Assembly: GCA_017303635.1 (NCBI GenBank)
Contig: JAFLCG010000001.1
Location: 1 to 64,000, forward strand
Direction of reading: 5' to 3'
Origin: Anaerolineae bacterium
GTDB taxonomy: Bacteria > Chloroflexota > Anaerolineae > Aggregatilineales > Phototrophicaceae
DNA length: 64,000 nt
The position numbers and the translations under genes were made by a program. The notes below the pieces were generated by a model that worked only from the letters and a program-made list of their open reading frames with translations, did not search any database and had not been told where the DNA came from. Below, piece by piece: positions 32,305-40,647 of this stretch (position 1 is the first letter of the stretch; every line of letters starts with the position of its first letter).

Positions 32305-33323
32305 CAGACTGGGCCTTTCCCAAGAAGGCGCTGCTGAACGAGCCGCAGCGGCAGTGCCGGATCAGCCTGCAAGGCCTTTAGTCCGGTCAAAACGGCCTGA
32401 CCCGGCGCCGACGGCCAGCCGCGTTTTGCCAACCGGAACAAGCGCCGTGCCAGGTCCGACTGAATGGCGTGTTGCTCGGCAGGGGTCAGGGTACGCTGGC
32501 GTAACCAGGCTGCATGAAAGCGATTCAGCGCCGTGACGGTCGCTCGTAGTTCGCTTACCGGGATCGGCGGGCCGCTGGCAGAGAAGGAAATATCATGCAA
32601 GTACTCGGCTACTGAAGACGGCAGCGCCTCGTTCATCCAGTCGAGGGCGTTCTGTTGGACCAGGTAGATGGCATCGCGGCGGGATCGCTGGTTGGTGGCA
32701 GAGCCGGTTGTCAGGCGATAGCGCAGGCCGATGATGGGCAGGTTTGCCAGGGAAAAGCGACGGTTGAGGCGCGTCCAGAGTTCGTAGTCTTCGCAATACA
32801 TAGTCAAATCTCGGTAAAAGCCAACTTCAGCCACCATTGAGCGTCGCATCATGACCGATGGATGGATGAGGACGCTGCCAAAGAGCAGGTGCCAGCCAAT
32901 CTCACCGGGTAAGGTCGGGGGGGTGATCGACACGCCGGGCTGACCGTGATCATCCATGGTCTGCGCCCAAGTGCCGACGACTGCTACAGGGGGATTTTGA
33001 TCAAGGAAAGCGACTTGTTGTGCCAGGCGAGTTGGCAGGCTGATGTCATCCGCATCCATACGGGCGATGTACTCCCCACGTGCCCGCTCAACCCCCGCAT
33101 GGAGGGCGGCCCGGACCCCCTGATTGCGGGGCTGCGGTACGACGATTACCCGCGCATCCCGTCCGGCAAAATCCTCCAGCAGTGAACGGCTGTCATCCGT
33201 GGAGGCATCGTCCACGGCAATCATCTCTATGTCGGTGTAGGTCTGTTCCAGGATGCTCTGAACAGCTTCTCGGAGGAATCGCCGGGCATTGTAGACGGGC
33301 ATGACCACACTGACGCGGGGCAT
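32304..33323 (-). CDS. GT2 glycosyltransferase
   Basis: 339 residues from ATG 33323, which has GAGG 9 nt upstream; a start 9 nt earlier is also in frame but overlaps that site. VSVVMPVYNARRFLREAVQSILEQTYTDIEMIAVDDASTDDS, EYIARMDADDISLPTRLAQQVAF with DADD, and a later EDYELWTRLNRRF give a complete GT-A catalytic set. The C-terminal 90 residues (LNRFHAAWLRQRTLTPAEQ...) are helical, as is common for GT2 enzymes of O-antigen or capsule loci. Confidence 0.92.
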   Translation of the reverse strand: MPRVSVVMPVYNARRFLREAVQSILEQTYTDIEMIAVDDASTDDSRSLLEDFAGRDARVIVVPQPRNQGVRAALHAGVERARGEYIARMDADDISLPTRLAQQVAFLDQNPPVAVVGTWAQTMDDHGQPGVSITPPTLPGEIGWHLLFGSVLIHPSVMMRRSMVAEVGFYRDLTMYCEDYELWTRLNRRFSLANLPIIGLRYRLTTGSATNQRSRRDAIYLVQQNALDWMNEALPSSVAEYLHDISFSASGPPIPVSELRATVTALNRFHAAWLRQRTLTPAEQHAIQSDLARRLFRLAKRGWPSAPGQAVLTGLKALQADPALPLRLVQQRLLGKGPV

Positions 33324-33337
33324 TCGATACATCCTCG

Positions 33338-34246
33338 TTAGCGTCGTAGCGCTGATGGATTGATCGGTTGGCGGCCATATGCCTGGTTTTCCAGGATGCT
33401 CGCGAACAGGCGGAGCAAGGCTGCTAACTTGACCTTAAAACGACTGGGAACCAGTGCAGTCAGGCCGAGCAGTCGACGTACTTTGGTCGAGGGAATTGCC
33501 CGATGTGTTTGCAGGATGGCTTCTGCCCCTGGCCAGTTAAGGGCTTTGAGTCGCCCATGAAAACTATCCAATGGCAGATTACCTTCACCAGCTAAGGGTA
33601 GGGGCAGGCATCCCGCCTGATCGAGCAGATACAGGTCGCCACGGTCCCCGCGCAGAGGCGGGAGTATGGTCTGTCCTTTTTGAACGAAGGCACAGACGTT
33701 ATAGCCGCACTCGATGAAACGTCCGGGCTTCACATCAAACCCATTTAGTAACAGCACATAGAGCAGTTGACCGATGTTCCAACCAATAGAAACATGTCCA
33801 GCAGTGACTTGCTCCTCGTGCGGCGGGACAAACAAGAATAACCAACCGCCGGGGCGCAGCACACGTCGCACTTCGGTGAGGGCGGCTGCCACATTTGGGA
33901 CGTGTTCGAGGATGTGGCTCATTACAACGGCATCAAATGACCCGTCGGGAAAAGGCATCGAATCCGCTGGACAATCTACCACCTCGATTTGATGGTCGTT
34001 GCTCAAGCGTTTCAGATCAGCACCATAAGATTCCAGCGCTAAGCCAGTGCCGGTGACCCGCTTGCCTCGCTGGACAAACCAGCGTGCTAACTGCCCTTTG
34101 CCGATGCCGATGTCGAGGACAGTCGTAATGGACTCAAGTGGCGCGAATTCGAGCAAGTGCATGACGGTCGCCAGCCGTTCGTCTGGTTGGTCATCAGTGC
34201 CACCCATATCATCGGGGATCGCATCCGGTCGGCGATAGTTGGACAT
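33338..34246 (-). CDS. SAM-dependent methyltransferase (class I)
   Basis: 302 residues. The N-terminal half carries the Rossmann methyltransferase set: TTVLDIGIGKGQLARWFVQRG (motif I), EVVDCPADSMPFPDGSFDAVVMSHILEHV (motifs II-III) and VRRVLRPGGWLFLFVPPHEEQ. The rest is a less conserved C-terminal region ending in a helical stretch (KVKLAALLRLFASILENQAYG). It opens the leftward glycan operon, so it probably methylates a sugar of the same polysaccharide or a lipid precursor. The ribosome site lies in the GAACGAGGTCATC leader. Confidence 0.9.
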   Translation of the reverse strand: MSNYRRPDAIPDDMGGTDDQPDERLATVMHLLEFAPLESITTVLDIGIGKGQLARWFVQRGKRVTGTGLALESYGADLKRLSNDHQIEVVDCPADSMPFPDGSFDAVVMSHILEHVPNVAAALTEVRRVLRPGGWLFLFVPPHEEQVTAGHVSIGWNIGQLLYVLLLNGFDVKPGRFIECGYNVCAFVQKGQTILPPLRGDRGDLYLLDQAGCLPLPLAGEGNLPLDSFHGRLKALNWPGAEAILQTHRAIPSTKVRRLLGLTALVPSRFKVKLAALLRLFASILENQAYGRQPINPSALRR

Positions 34247-34342
34247 GATGACCTCGTTCCTGCAGTGATTATCTCTACCGTTGGGCGGTTCAATGCACAG
34301 TATACTATCCTGTAGCTTGATCCTTCAGTAAAGGTCGGAACG

Positions 34343-35791
34343 TTGTCCCGGCGTACAACCGCTCTCATCACCTTCTCGCAGTTATTCAGTTATGCCATTC
34401 CTCTGCTGACATTCCCGCTGCTGGTACGGGCATTCAGCATCGAGGATTATGGGCTGTGGCTGGAAGTGTCGACCATCACAAGCCTGATGTTCAGTCTGCT
34501 TATCCCGGGCCTGGGCAATGCCTTTAATGCTCTGTGGATTGGTACGGATGACCAACGCACGACCCTGACCAGCGCGGCGGTACTCTTTGGCGGGAGCGGC
34601 CTCCTGCTGACGCTGCTCACCTGGGTGCTGGCTGGGCCGCTGAGCGCAGTGGCAATTCATGAGCCGATTGGGGAGGATCTACTGCGGTTGGTCGCAGCCC
34701 AACCGCTGATTTTGGCGGTGCTGGCCTTCTATACCCAGTTGTTCCGGCAGCGTCAGCAACCGATCCTGAATGTGGCTCTGGAGATGAGTCAGGGGATCGT
34801 GCGTGCCATCACGGCAGTACTGGCGCTCCTCAGTCGTGATCTGATTTTGTTTGCGGTGTTACAGACTTTCCTTCCCGCTATTCTGGTCATCATCTTCGGG
34901 GCCATCACGCTGCGAGTCCGAGGGGCGTGGGGTGCATTTGAAGTCCCCCATGCCCGCAAGATGATGCGCCAGGCGATGAATTTCGCGCTCGCTAATCAAT
35001 CGACATGGCTGGTGCAGTACGGCGACCGATTGATGCTCTCGATTTTGACAGTCAGCAGCGCCGTTGCGATCTATTCGGCTTCTTATCAGATCTGCCTGGT
35101 ATTGATCGCGCTCGGTTGGCCGTACCTGTATGGGCTGCTGACGGTGATCGGTGAACGCTGGCGGGCAGGGGATGTGAACGGTACCCAGCAGATCGCCCGC
35201 CAGACCTCGGCGAGTATGTTTCTGGTGATGGTACCGGCGGTAGTGGGGTTGACCCTCGTCAGCAATCCGTTGATCCGGGTGCTGGCGACAGACGACTTTG
35301 CTCAGAGTGGTCTGCTGACCCTGATGATCGCCACCGGGATTGCCATTGACACGCTGGGCGGTATTCTGCATTACCTGCTGTATGCCCTCGAGCGGCCTCG
35401 GGCTATCCGCAATGCTTATCTACAGGGGGCCGCTTTTAACCTGCTGGCAAATCTGGTCGCTATTCCCTGGCTGGGTTACAACGGGGCTGGCCTGACGACT
35501 TTCCTGACGTTTGCCTATATTTTCTGGCGCATGTGGCGTTCAACAGGAATGCCTTTCCCCTTACTCTTCGATCTGAACCGACTAATAAGATGCCTGTTAG
35601 CGTGTGTGCCGATGGCGATCTGGGTGCTACTGACCGCGCAAGCGACGCTCCCTCATTTACTGCTGGCCATGGGCGGTGGGGCGGTGTGCTATGGTTTGGG
35701 GCTGCTGCTCACTGGCGTCATTCAGTGGGATGATGTGCTGCGGATACAAGCTCGCATCCGCAGCCGGTTATTCCCTATCCCTAAAAATTGA
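34343..35791 (+). CDS. Wzx-like polysaccharide flippase
   Basis: 482 residues starting at TTG 34343 with AAGGTCGGAA upstream. About 12-14 membrane helices; the start RRTTALITFSQLFSYAIPLLTFPLLVRAFSIEDYGLWLEV is the polysaccharide-biosynthesis (MATE-like) family signature. It should flip lipid-linked oligosaccharide units across the membrane. It diverges from the leftward glycosyltransferase operon across a 96-nt gap and supplies the export step for it. The last 11 nt overlap the end of the convergent M23 gene. Confidence 0.88.
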   Translation: MSRRTTALITFSQLFSYAIPLLTFPLLVRAFSIEDYGLWLEVSTITSLMFSLLIPGLGNAFNALWIGTDDQRTTLTSAAVLFGGSGLLLTLLTWVLAGPLSAVAIHEPIGEDLLRLVAAQPLILAVLAFYTQLFRQRQQPILNVALEMSQGIVRAITAVLALLSRDLILFAVLQTFLPAILVIIFGAITLRVRGAWGAFEVPHARKMMRQAMNFALANQSTWLVQYGDRLMLSILTVSSAVAIYSASYQICLVLIALGWPYLYGLLTVIGERWRAGDVNGTQQIARQTSASMFLVMVPAVVGLTLVSNPLIRVLATDDFAQSGLLTLMIATGIAIDTLGGILHYLLYALERPRAIRNAYLQGAAFNLLANLVAIPWLGYNGAGLTTFLTFAYIFWRMWRSTGMPFPLLFDLNRLIRCLLACVPMAIWVLLTAQATLPHLLLAMGGGAVCYGLGLLLTGVIQWDDVLRIQARIRSRLFPIPKN

Positions 35792-36986
35792 ATGTGGCTG
35801 CCGGGTTGGTAGGTTCATAACCGCGGCGGATTTCAAAATGCAGGTGTGGTCCGCTGGAACGTCCGGTACTGCCGACCAGACCGATGATTTGCCCCGCACC
35901 GACCTGATCGCCGCAGTTGACATTCCACTGGCTGAGATGCCCGTAGACCGTCAGATAGGGGCCATGCGCCAGTACGACCGCCAAGCCGTAGCCGCTGGAA
36001 TTTGTTCCGGCGAAGATGACAACGCCGCTATTGGCCGCCAGCACCGGCGTGCCAACCGAGGCGGCCAGGTCAATGCCCTGGTGATAGACCGAGTAGCCCT
36101 GGGTGATGGTGTAGGAGCCGGGGCGTAAGGGCAGCACCCAACCCGCTCCACCGCCGGTGTTCTGTACCTGACCGCAAGAGCCGGCATCCCCCACGGCAAA
36201 GGTGGTGACATAACCCCGCCGGGGGCCGCTTTCTTCGACTTCGACCACTGGATTCCAGTTGATGCTCTCGGCAATGCCGCCGGGCAGAAATAACCAGGTA
36301 CCGCTGGGCGGGATCGAGTCCGGAGTGAGGTTGGCGATAGCTGGATTGTATTCCGAGTCAATGATGATATAGGGATCGGCAATCTGATAGCGCCGAGCAT
36401 AATCCGCCAGCACCGTACTGCCAACGGCCTGCACATAGACGCCATCGGCCGGGGGGATGTTCATCACATCACCCGGTTGAAGGGACTCGATCATACGGCG
36501 CGGATTCGACCAGGCGATGGTTTCGGGCTTGAGGCCGAAGCGGGCGGCGATGAGATTAATGCTATCGCCCTGGACAACCGTGTACTGGATGGTTTCGTCG
36601 CGCGGACGCTGTTCAGCCTGGGTGAAGGGATTGTAAACATCCCGTTCGATCTGTACGCCCGTGTTTGAAACCATTTGCAAAGGTGATTCCAGCAATGCTT
36701 GACGCTGTTCGGCGTTCAGCGTGGGCAGCCCAACTGGCGCGAGGGTGGGTTCCAGATTGGGCAGGGTAAGCTGCATCACAGGTTGATCTGGGTTGACGGG
36801 GTTATCCGGCGCGGGATCAGACGGCGCGAAGAGCAGGAAAGCTGTAGCGGCTGTGAGACCGGCAGCGATGAGCAAACTCAGGAAGCTGACGGTATTGCTC
36901 CGGCGCGGCGGTTGGTGATCAACCGGGGCCGGATCGAATGGATTGCTATCGCCCGGTTGGACCGGAGGCTCGACTATCTGTGACAT
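35781..36986 (-). CDS. LysM / M23 endopeptidase, membrane-anchored
   Basis: 401 residues. A cytoplasmic N-terminus (about 40 residues, Pro-rich) and one membrane helix (about 31-51) precede a Pro-rich stalk, a LysM domain (QYTVVQGDSINLIAARFGLKPETIAWSNP, about 137-175), a second partial LysM-like unit (about 180-230), and a C-terminal M23 domain with HQGIDLA (HxxxD) and HLHFE (HxH) zinc residues. It should cut peptidoglycan cross-bridges on the outer face of the membrane. It overlaps the flippase end by 11 nt (convergent). Confidence 0.9.
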   Translation of the reverse strand: MSQIVEPPVQPGDSNPFDPAPVDHQPPRRSNTVSFLSLLIAAGLTAATAFLLFAPSDPAPDNPVNPDQPVMQLTLPNLEPTLAPVGLPTLNAEQRQALLESPLQMVSNTGVQIERDVYNPFTQAEQRPRDETIQYTVVQGDSINLIAARFGLKPETIAWSNPRRMIESLQPGDVMNIPPADGVYVQAVGSTVLADYARRYQIADPYIIIDSEYNPAIANLTPDSIPPSGTWLFLPGGIAESINWNPVVEVEESGPRRGYVTTFAVGDAGSCGQVQNTGGGAGWVLPLRPGSYTITQGYSVYHQGIDLAASVGTPVLAANSGVVIFAGTNSSGYGLAVVLAHGPYLTVYGHLSQWNVNCGDQVGAGQIIGLVGSTGRSSGPHLHFEIRRGYEPTNPAATFNF

Positions 36987-37078
36987 ACAAACGCCCTCAG
37001 ATCAGATTGCGAACCCCCACCCGCGCCTAGGATAGCGGACACTGACGCTGCCGTCAAAGTGGAGGTCGCACAGGCAGA

Positions 37079-37342
37079 TTATGGGATAGGGGGAGCGGTC
37101 AACTGTTCCCATTCGGAGAGCGTCGCCATCGCTTCGGCATCAGTCTGACCGCACATTTCCAGATGTGGGCGCAAGCGGACGCACACGGCGGGACGTTCTG
37201 GCAAGCCAAAGAGCTGGCAGCGGTTATCGGCGGTCAATTGAATGCAGCGCACCCCGGCAGGTTTGCCATCCGGCATACCGGGGATCGGTGATGAGATAGA
37301 AGGCGCGATACAGCACGCCCCACAGCCTATCCGGCAATCCAT
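37079..37342 (-). CDS. YkgJ-type cysteine-cluster protein
   Basis: 87 residues from ATG 37342, chosen because GGGAGGG lies about 11 nt upstream. The longer upstream frame is noise. The conserved start [19 protein letters not shown] has the CxxGCGACC iron/zinc-binding cluster, followed by [30 protein letters not shown]. This is the YkgJ/UPF0153 family, of unknown function and probably metal-binding. The gene diverges from the methyltransferase at 37409. Confidence 0.88.
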   Translation of the reverse strand: MDCRIGCGACCIAPSISSPIPGMPDGKPAGVRCIQLTADNRCQLFGLPERPAVCVRLRPHLEMCGQTDAEAMATLSEWEQLTAPPIP

Positions 37343-37408
37343 AAAAGTCCGTACCCTCCCGCGCGGTGTAGAATGAGGCCGTGCTGCCCCATTCATGTGA
37401 GGTGTCTT

Positions 37409-38182
37409 ATGCCGCTGAGTCCTACTGAACGCTTCAGCCGCCGAGCCCCATATTACCATCCTTCTCGTCCACGCTATCCGCGCGCGCTGGTGGATTTGCT
37501 GGTCGCCGAGATCGGTTTAACACCGAGCAGCCTCATCGCTGATATCGGCGCGGGCACCGGTATTTCGGCTGAACCCTTCCTGGATTATGGCTGTACGGTT
37601 TACGCCGTAGAACCGAACGCCGCCATGCGGGCGATTGCCCAGGCTGAATATGGTGCGCGGTCCAATCTGCACCTGCTGGATACGAGTGCCGAGGCGACCG
37701 GACTGCCTGATCACCAAATGGACCTGGTCATGGCTGGGCAAGCTTTTCACTGGTTTGACCACACAGCGGCCCGCATTGAATTTGACCGCATTCGCAAGAC
37801 CGACGGTCATATTTGCCTGTTCTGGAATACGCGGCAGGAAAAGGGCAATGACGGTGGTTTTCTGGCCGGGTATAACGCGCTGGTCGCCCGTTATGATCAA
37901 GATGGTGGAGAGAACCGGATGCGCGGTACGGCTACCGATGAAAGCCAGCAGTTGACGACTTTCTTCGGTGCGGGTGGTTTTCAGGCACGGGAACTGCCGA
38001 ACACGCAAACGATGAACTGGGAAGGCTTTCGCGCACGGCTGCTCTCGGCCAGTTATCTACCGCTGCCGGATGATCCGGGTTACGAACCCATGATGAACGA
38101 GGCACAGTCCCTCTTTCACCAGCATCAGGTTGATGGCAACGTGAGCCTGCATTACGTGACAGAGGTCTATTGGAATCGGTAG
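37409..38182 (+). CDS. Class I SAM-dependent methyltransferase
   Basis: 257 residues from ATG 37409 (GTGAGGTG upstream); a longer frame starts at 37373 but lacks a ribosome site. [16 protein letters not shown] at the start, [32 protein letters not shown] (motif I and II), then [18 protein letters not shown] and a long C-terminal helical part. The pattern 'AQAFHWFD' is that of methyltransferases with unknown small-molecule substrates. No operon partner is visible. A hairpin terminator lies after the stop. Confidence 0.9.
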   Translation: MPLSPTERFSRRAPYYHPSRPRYPRALVDLLVAEIGLTPSSLIADIGAGTGISAEPFLDYGCTVYAVEPNAAMRAIAQAEYGARSNLHLLDTSAEATGLPDHQMDLVMAGQAFHWFDHTAARIEFDRIRKTDGHICLFWNTRQEKGNDGGFLAGYNALVARYDQDGGENRMRGTATDESQQLTTFFGAGGFQARELPNTQTMNWEGFRARLLSASYLPLPDDPGYEPMMNEAQSLFHQHQVDGNVSLHYVTEVYWNR

Positions 38183-38209
38183 ATGGGTGATGTTTCGGCC
38201 TGGATGAAC

Positions 38210-38233
38210 AAGGACGCGCAAGCGCGCGTCCTT
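38210..38233. terminator. Hairpin between convergent genes
   Basis: AAGGACGCGC / GCGCGTCCTT, a perfect 10-bp stem with a 4-nt loop (AAGC). It lies between the methyltransferase (ends 38182) and the flavodoxin (ends 38277), so it can serve both directions. T-runs are short. Confidence 0.6.
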
Positions 38234-38276
38234 CCTCAAATTTGGTCCATATGCAGGCAAGAAAGGCCCGGTCATC

Positions 38277-38798
38277 CTAGCTGGCGTTGAGTTTGTTGGC
38301 GATTCCTTCTGCCCAGGCGCGGATGGCATTCCAATCCCGGAAGTCTCCATTGCGCATATCGGGCAGCGTTTCCGAATCCCAGCGGGCTGAAAGCGACCAG
38401 CGTTCCTCAAAATTGGTCGCTTTGAGATCGAGCTTGCCACCAAAGACCTCAACCTGCTTGATACCGGCTTTTTCCAGCATCGGCCAGTACAGGTATTCCT
38501 TCTGAACGTATTGAGGACCGTCATCTTCCAGCACGCGGATGCAAGAGATGAACATAAAACTCGGTTTGCTCTTGAGCGTATCCCCGAAGCGGCCCAGGAA
38601 CTGCGAAAACTCGGTGCGCCACATATTGGCATAGATGGGTGAGCCGATCACAAAGGCATCATAGCCAGCGACGGAGTTCACATCAGCCACATTCGCGGCC
38701 ACCACTTCCAGACCCTTTTCCCGCAGGGCATCGCGGATGAACTGACCAATTTCAGCAGTAGCGCCATGCCCGGTGGCATAAGCGACAAGTACCTTCAT
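38277..38798 (-). CDS. Flavodoxin-domain protein
   Basis: 173 residues from ATG 38798 (GGAGGAAT upstream). The phosphate-binding loop VAYATGHGATAEIGQFIRDALREKG, the DAFVIGSPIYANMWRTEFSQFL segment and a C-terminal FWDWNA-type end belong to the flavodoxin-like (protoporphyrinogen-oxidase HemG or menaquinone-dependent) group. It should bind FMN and pass electrons. The leader of about 330 nt upstream contains the LexA-like palindrome, a GC hairpin and the 9-nt array. Its redox partner is unknown. Confidence 0.88.
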   Translation of the reverse strand: MKVLVAYATGHGATAEIGQFIRDALREKGLEVVAANVADVNSVAGYDAFVIGSPIYANMWRTEFSQFLGRFGDTLKSKPSFMFISCIRVLEDDGPQYVQKEYLYWPMLEKAGIKQVEVFGGKLDLKATNFEERWSLSARWDSETLPDMRNGDFRDWNAIRAWAEGIANKLNAS

Positions 38799-38960
38799 CG
38801 TGATATTCCTCCATGCGTAGGGCCGCCGATATGCCATCGAGTATAGGCGGCCTGTGATCATTATTCCCTGTTAAACCTCACCTAAAGTAGCCGATCTTCC
38901 GCACCTCCGCCAGCGTTGTAGTGCTGGCATCAGCTTTCCAAAGGCGATAAAGCGTTCGTC

Positions 38961-38996
38961 TGGACAGATTGGACATACTGGACACATTGGACTGAT
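38961..38996 (-). repeat. 9-nt-period tandem array, four units
   Basis: On the plus strand TGGACAGAT, TGGACATAC, TGGACACAT, TGGACTGAT. Read on the minus strand these are GTCCA-plus-four units, the same consensus and period as the array at 5410-5445. Confidence 0.7.
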
Positions 38997-39078
38997 GGAT
39001 GCTCAGCGATCACACCGGGGGATGAGGCAAGTGTAACCGCGCCAGAATAAGCTGTGATGACCTGGCTGTTATCCTAAA

Positions 39079-39103
39079 AGGGGCGACCTGCCAGGTCGCC
39101 CCT
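39079..39103. repeat. Dispersed GC hairpin, 11-bp stem
   Basis: AGGGGCGACCT / AGGTCGCCCCT with a GCC loop. The same core stem occurs at 23231-23251; a looser relative GGGGCGGCCC...GGGCCACCC is at 40595-40616. It may double as a terminator for the GNAT gene at its right. Confidence 0.6.
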
Positions 39104-39126
39104 AGGTGCAAGGGTTTATACACCTT

Positions 39127-39168
39127 AGCATACCAGAAATAAAGCACAGATTCGGAACAAATGTTCCG
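39127..39168 (-). promoter_or_regulatory. LexA-like palindrome with -10 box, copy 2
   Basis: On the minus strand CGGAACATTTGTTCCG (39168-39153) is followed 22 nt after TTGTTC by TATGCT (39132-39127). The palindrome and flanks (39152-39175) are identical to 5294-5317 over 24 nt. It starts 12 nt after the stop of the GNAT gene and points to the flavodoxin gene. Equal spacing at both loci supports a promoter-operator rather than a chance palindrome. Confidence 0.55.
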
Positions 39169-39179
39169 ATTTTGTCGCA

Positions 39180-39773
39180 TCAAGGCCGATGTTCCAGAAT
39201 CCCGACCACCTGAAACCATTCTGGTGTGGGATCGGGATTGCGCTGGATGGACATGCCGAGCTTTTCCATCACCCGGATGGAGGCGGCGTTGTCGTACTCG
39301 GTCGTCGCCACCACACGGCCGAGTCCCCAGCGCGTGAACAGGAAATCAACGACAGCATGGGCAGCTTCGGTCGCATACCCTTTCCCCTGCTGATCGGCAC
39401 GCAGTCCCCAAAAGAGGCCTACCTCCGGTGTGAAGTGTGATGCGGTGGGCGTTTTCAGGCGGGCCTGGAACCAGGGTAGTCTCTCAAAGGGGCCGTAGGC
39501 CGGGACGACGCCGACCGCGCCAATGAGTTCGCCGGTGGCTTTGAGGGCGACAGCGCGTTCGCCATAGGGCGGCTGCCCCAGCCCGGCCAGCGCATCATAG
39601 TTCATGACCGTCCACTGGAGCCAGTGACGGCGCTTTTCAACGGGATAGTCGCCAAAAGCGCTGTTCAGCGCCGCGTGGATCGAGTCGAAATCCTCCAGCG
39701 TGAGCGGGCGGATGATGAGCCGGTCGGTTTCCAGCGTGAAATGGTGTAGTTCGTACAAGATGGTTTCCCTCAA
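39180..39773 (-). CDS. GNAT acetyltransferase (RimJ/RimL type)
   Basis: 197 residues. ETDRLIIRPLTLEDFDSIHAAL at the N-terminus, a central LPWFQARLK segment, the acetyl-CoA loop LRADQQGKGYATEAAHAVVDFLF (motif A, QxxGxG/A) and VVATTEYDNAASIRVMEKLGM at the end match the RimJ/RimL branch. It should acetylate a primary amine of a small molecule or protein N-terminus. A LexA-like site follows its stop, and a consensus promoter lies about 330 nt upstream (40101-40129). Confidence 0.88.
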   Translation of the reverse strand: MRETILYELHHFTLETDRLIIRPLTLEDFDSIHAALNSAFGDYPVEKRRHWLQWTVMNYDALAGLGQPPYGERAVALKATGELIGAVGVVPAYGPFERLPWFQARLKTPTASHFTPEVGLFWGLRADQQGKGYATEAAHAVVDFLFTRWGLGRVVATTEYDNAASIRVMEKLGMSIQRNPDPTPEWFQVVGILEHRP

Positions 39774-39799
39774 GGTTTATGCGATGCGTCAATACAAAG

Positions 39800-39862
39800 C
39801 CCTCACCCCCGACCCCTCTCCCAAACGCTCTGCCTTCGGCAGACGGCTGGGAGAGGGGAGTC
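39800..39862. repeat. Dispersed CCCTCACCCCC...GAGAGGGGAGTC repeat, copy 2
   Basis: Starts CCCTCACCCCCGACCCCTCT, has a TGCCTTCGGCA palindrome inside, ends GGGAGAGGGGAGTC. Related to 23874-23948 at both ends. Confidence 0.7.
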
Positions 39863-40018
39863 AAACGCGGGAGTGCGCTATCGCCTGCGGTCTGAGGAAT
39901 ACATTCACACCGAAGAGAAAGATTTTACTGCAGAGAAGCAGAGGTACAGAGTCTCAGAGGTGGTTTATAACCGCCAAATCTTTCAGATCGAGAAACAGGG
40001 TTTCGGTTGTATGGATAC

Positions 40019-40063
40019 TCAGGCGGGGCAGGCGGTGAAAACGGTCAGACGCAGGGCATTCAT
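40019..40063 (-). CDS. 14-codon leader peptide candidate
   Basis: Encodes MNALRLTVFTACPA and stops. It has AAAGGAC 7 nt upstream and begins about 30 nt after the predicted transcription start of the promoter at 40101-40129. There is no hint of amino-acid-specific attenuation. It may be a leader ORF of the GNAT transcript or the remnant of a larger gene. Confidence 0.3.
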   Translation of the reverse strand: MNALRLTVFTACPA

Positions 40064-40100
40064 GGGTACTGTCCTTTCGTGCGGGAAGCATTGAGCGCAG

Positions 40101-40129
40101 AGTATAGTGAGGTGGATGGGGTTCGTCAA
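40101..40129 (-). promoter_or_regulatory. Consensus-like sigma-70 promoter, leftward
   Basis: On the minus strand TTGACG (40129-40124), 17-nt spacer, TATACT (40106-40101). Transcription would run through the 14-codon ORF toward the GNAT gene 320 nt away. Confidence 0.65.
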
Positions 40130-40278
40130 AACGCAATAAACTGTATCTTTGCCTTGCCCAAGGCATAAGAGAGCATCAATTTGGGGCTGTGTGAAACGAT
40201 ACAGCCTTAACATCCCCTGAAAATGACTTGGGTAGGGGTGGCAATTTCCATAATAGTCAGGCTACAATCGTTGTCAGA

Positions 40279-40521
40279 TTAAACTGATGTGGGCGGGATA
40301 CCGCTGCCGGTATACTTGCTACAAGGCTTGATCCAGCCATGACAGGTGCCATTATGGACGTTGAACCTGCCAGACTCTCGAATGACCTCTTGATCGTAGA
40401 CCCGTGTTGCGGCACTCATCTTCTGCATGTCACCAGTGCAGACACGCCTACCCGCCGCCACGATCCACACCTCACTACCTTTCGCGACAACGTATTTTGA
40501 ATTAATCGGCTGACAGCTCAT
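40279..40521 (-). CDS. Doubtful 80-residue ORF
   Basis: An open frame of 80 codons with five cysteines (GRRVCTGD, GTCHGW, KPCSK). It has no recognised family, only a weak GGTGAC ribosome site, and lies in a gene-poor stretch. It may be a decayed fragment or chance; I keep it only because no stronger feature explains 40279-40521. Confidence 0.2.
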   Translation of the reverse strand: MSCQPINSKYVVAKGSEVWIVAAGRRVCTGDMQKMSAATRVYDQEVIRESGRFNVHNGTCHGWIKPCSKYTGSGIPPTSV

Positions 40522-40647
40522 TCGTCACCGGGGGCGTATTGCACCTGTTGACCGGCGAATGTGTCAGCCGTTTGTGTTTAACGTACCTGTATGAAGGGGC
40601 GGCCCGATGGGCCACCCGATGAAATGAATTCATCGTAAGGAACTGAC

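Larger units (their letters stand above)
39774..40647. other. 874-nt gene-poor region with repeats and leftward promoter
   Basis: Apart from the listed repeat, the promoter at 40101-40129, a 14-codon ORF and a doubtful 80-codon ORF, I see no gene. The 39920-39960 stretch (TACTGCAGAGAAGCAGAGGT and neighbours) is a word-like repeat of the CTCTGnn type, also seen near 42995-43015 (CTGTGTTCCCTGTG). Confidence 0.5.
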
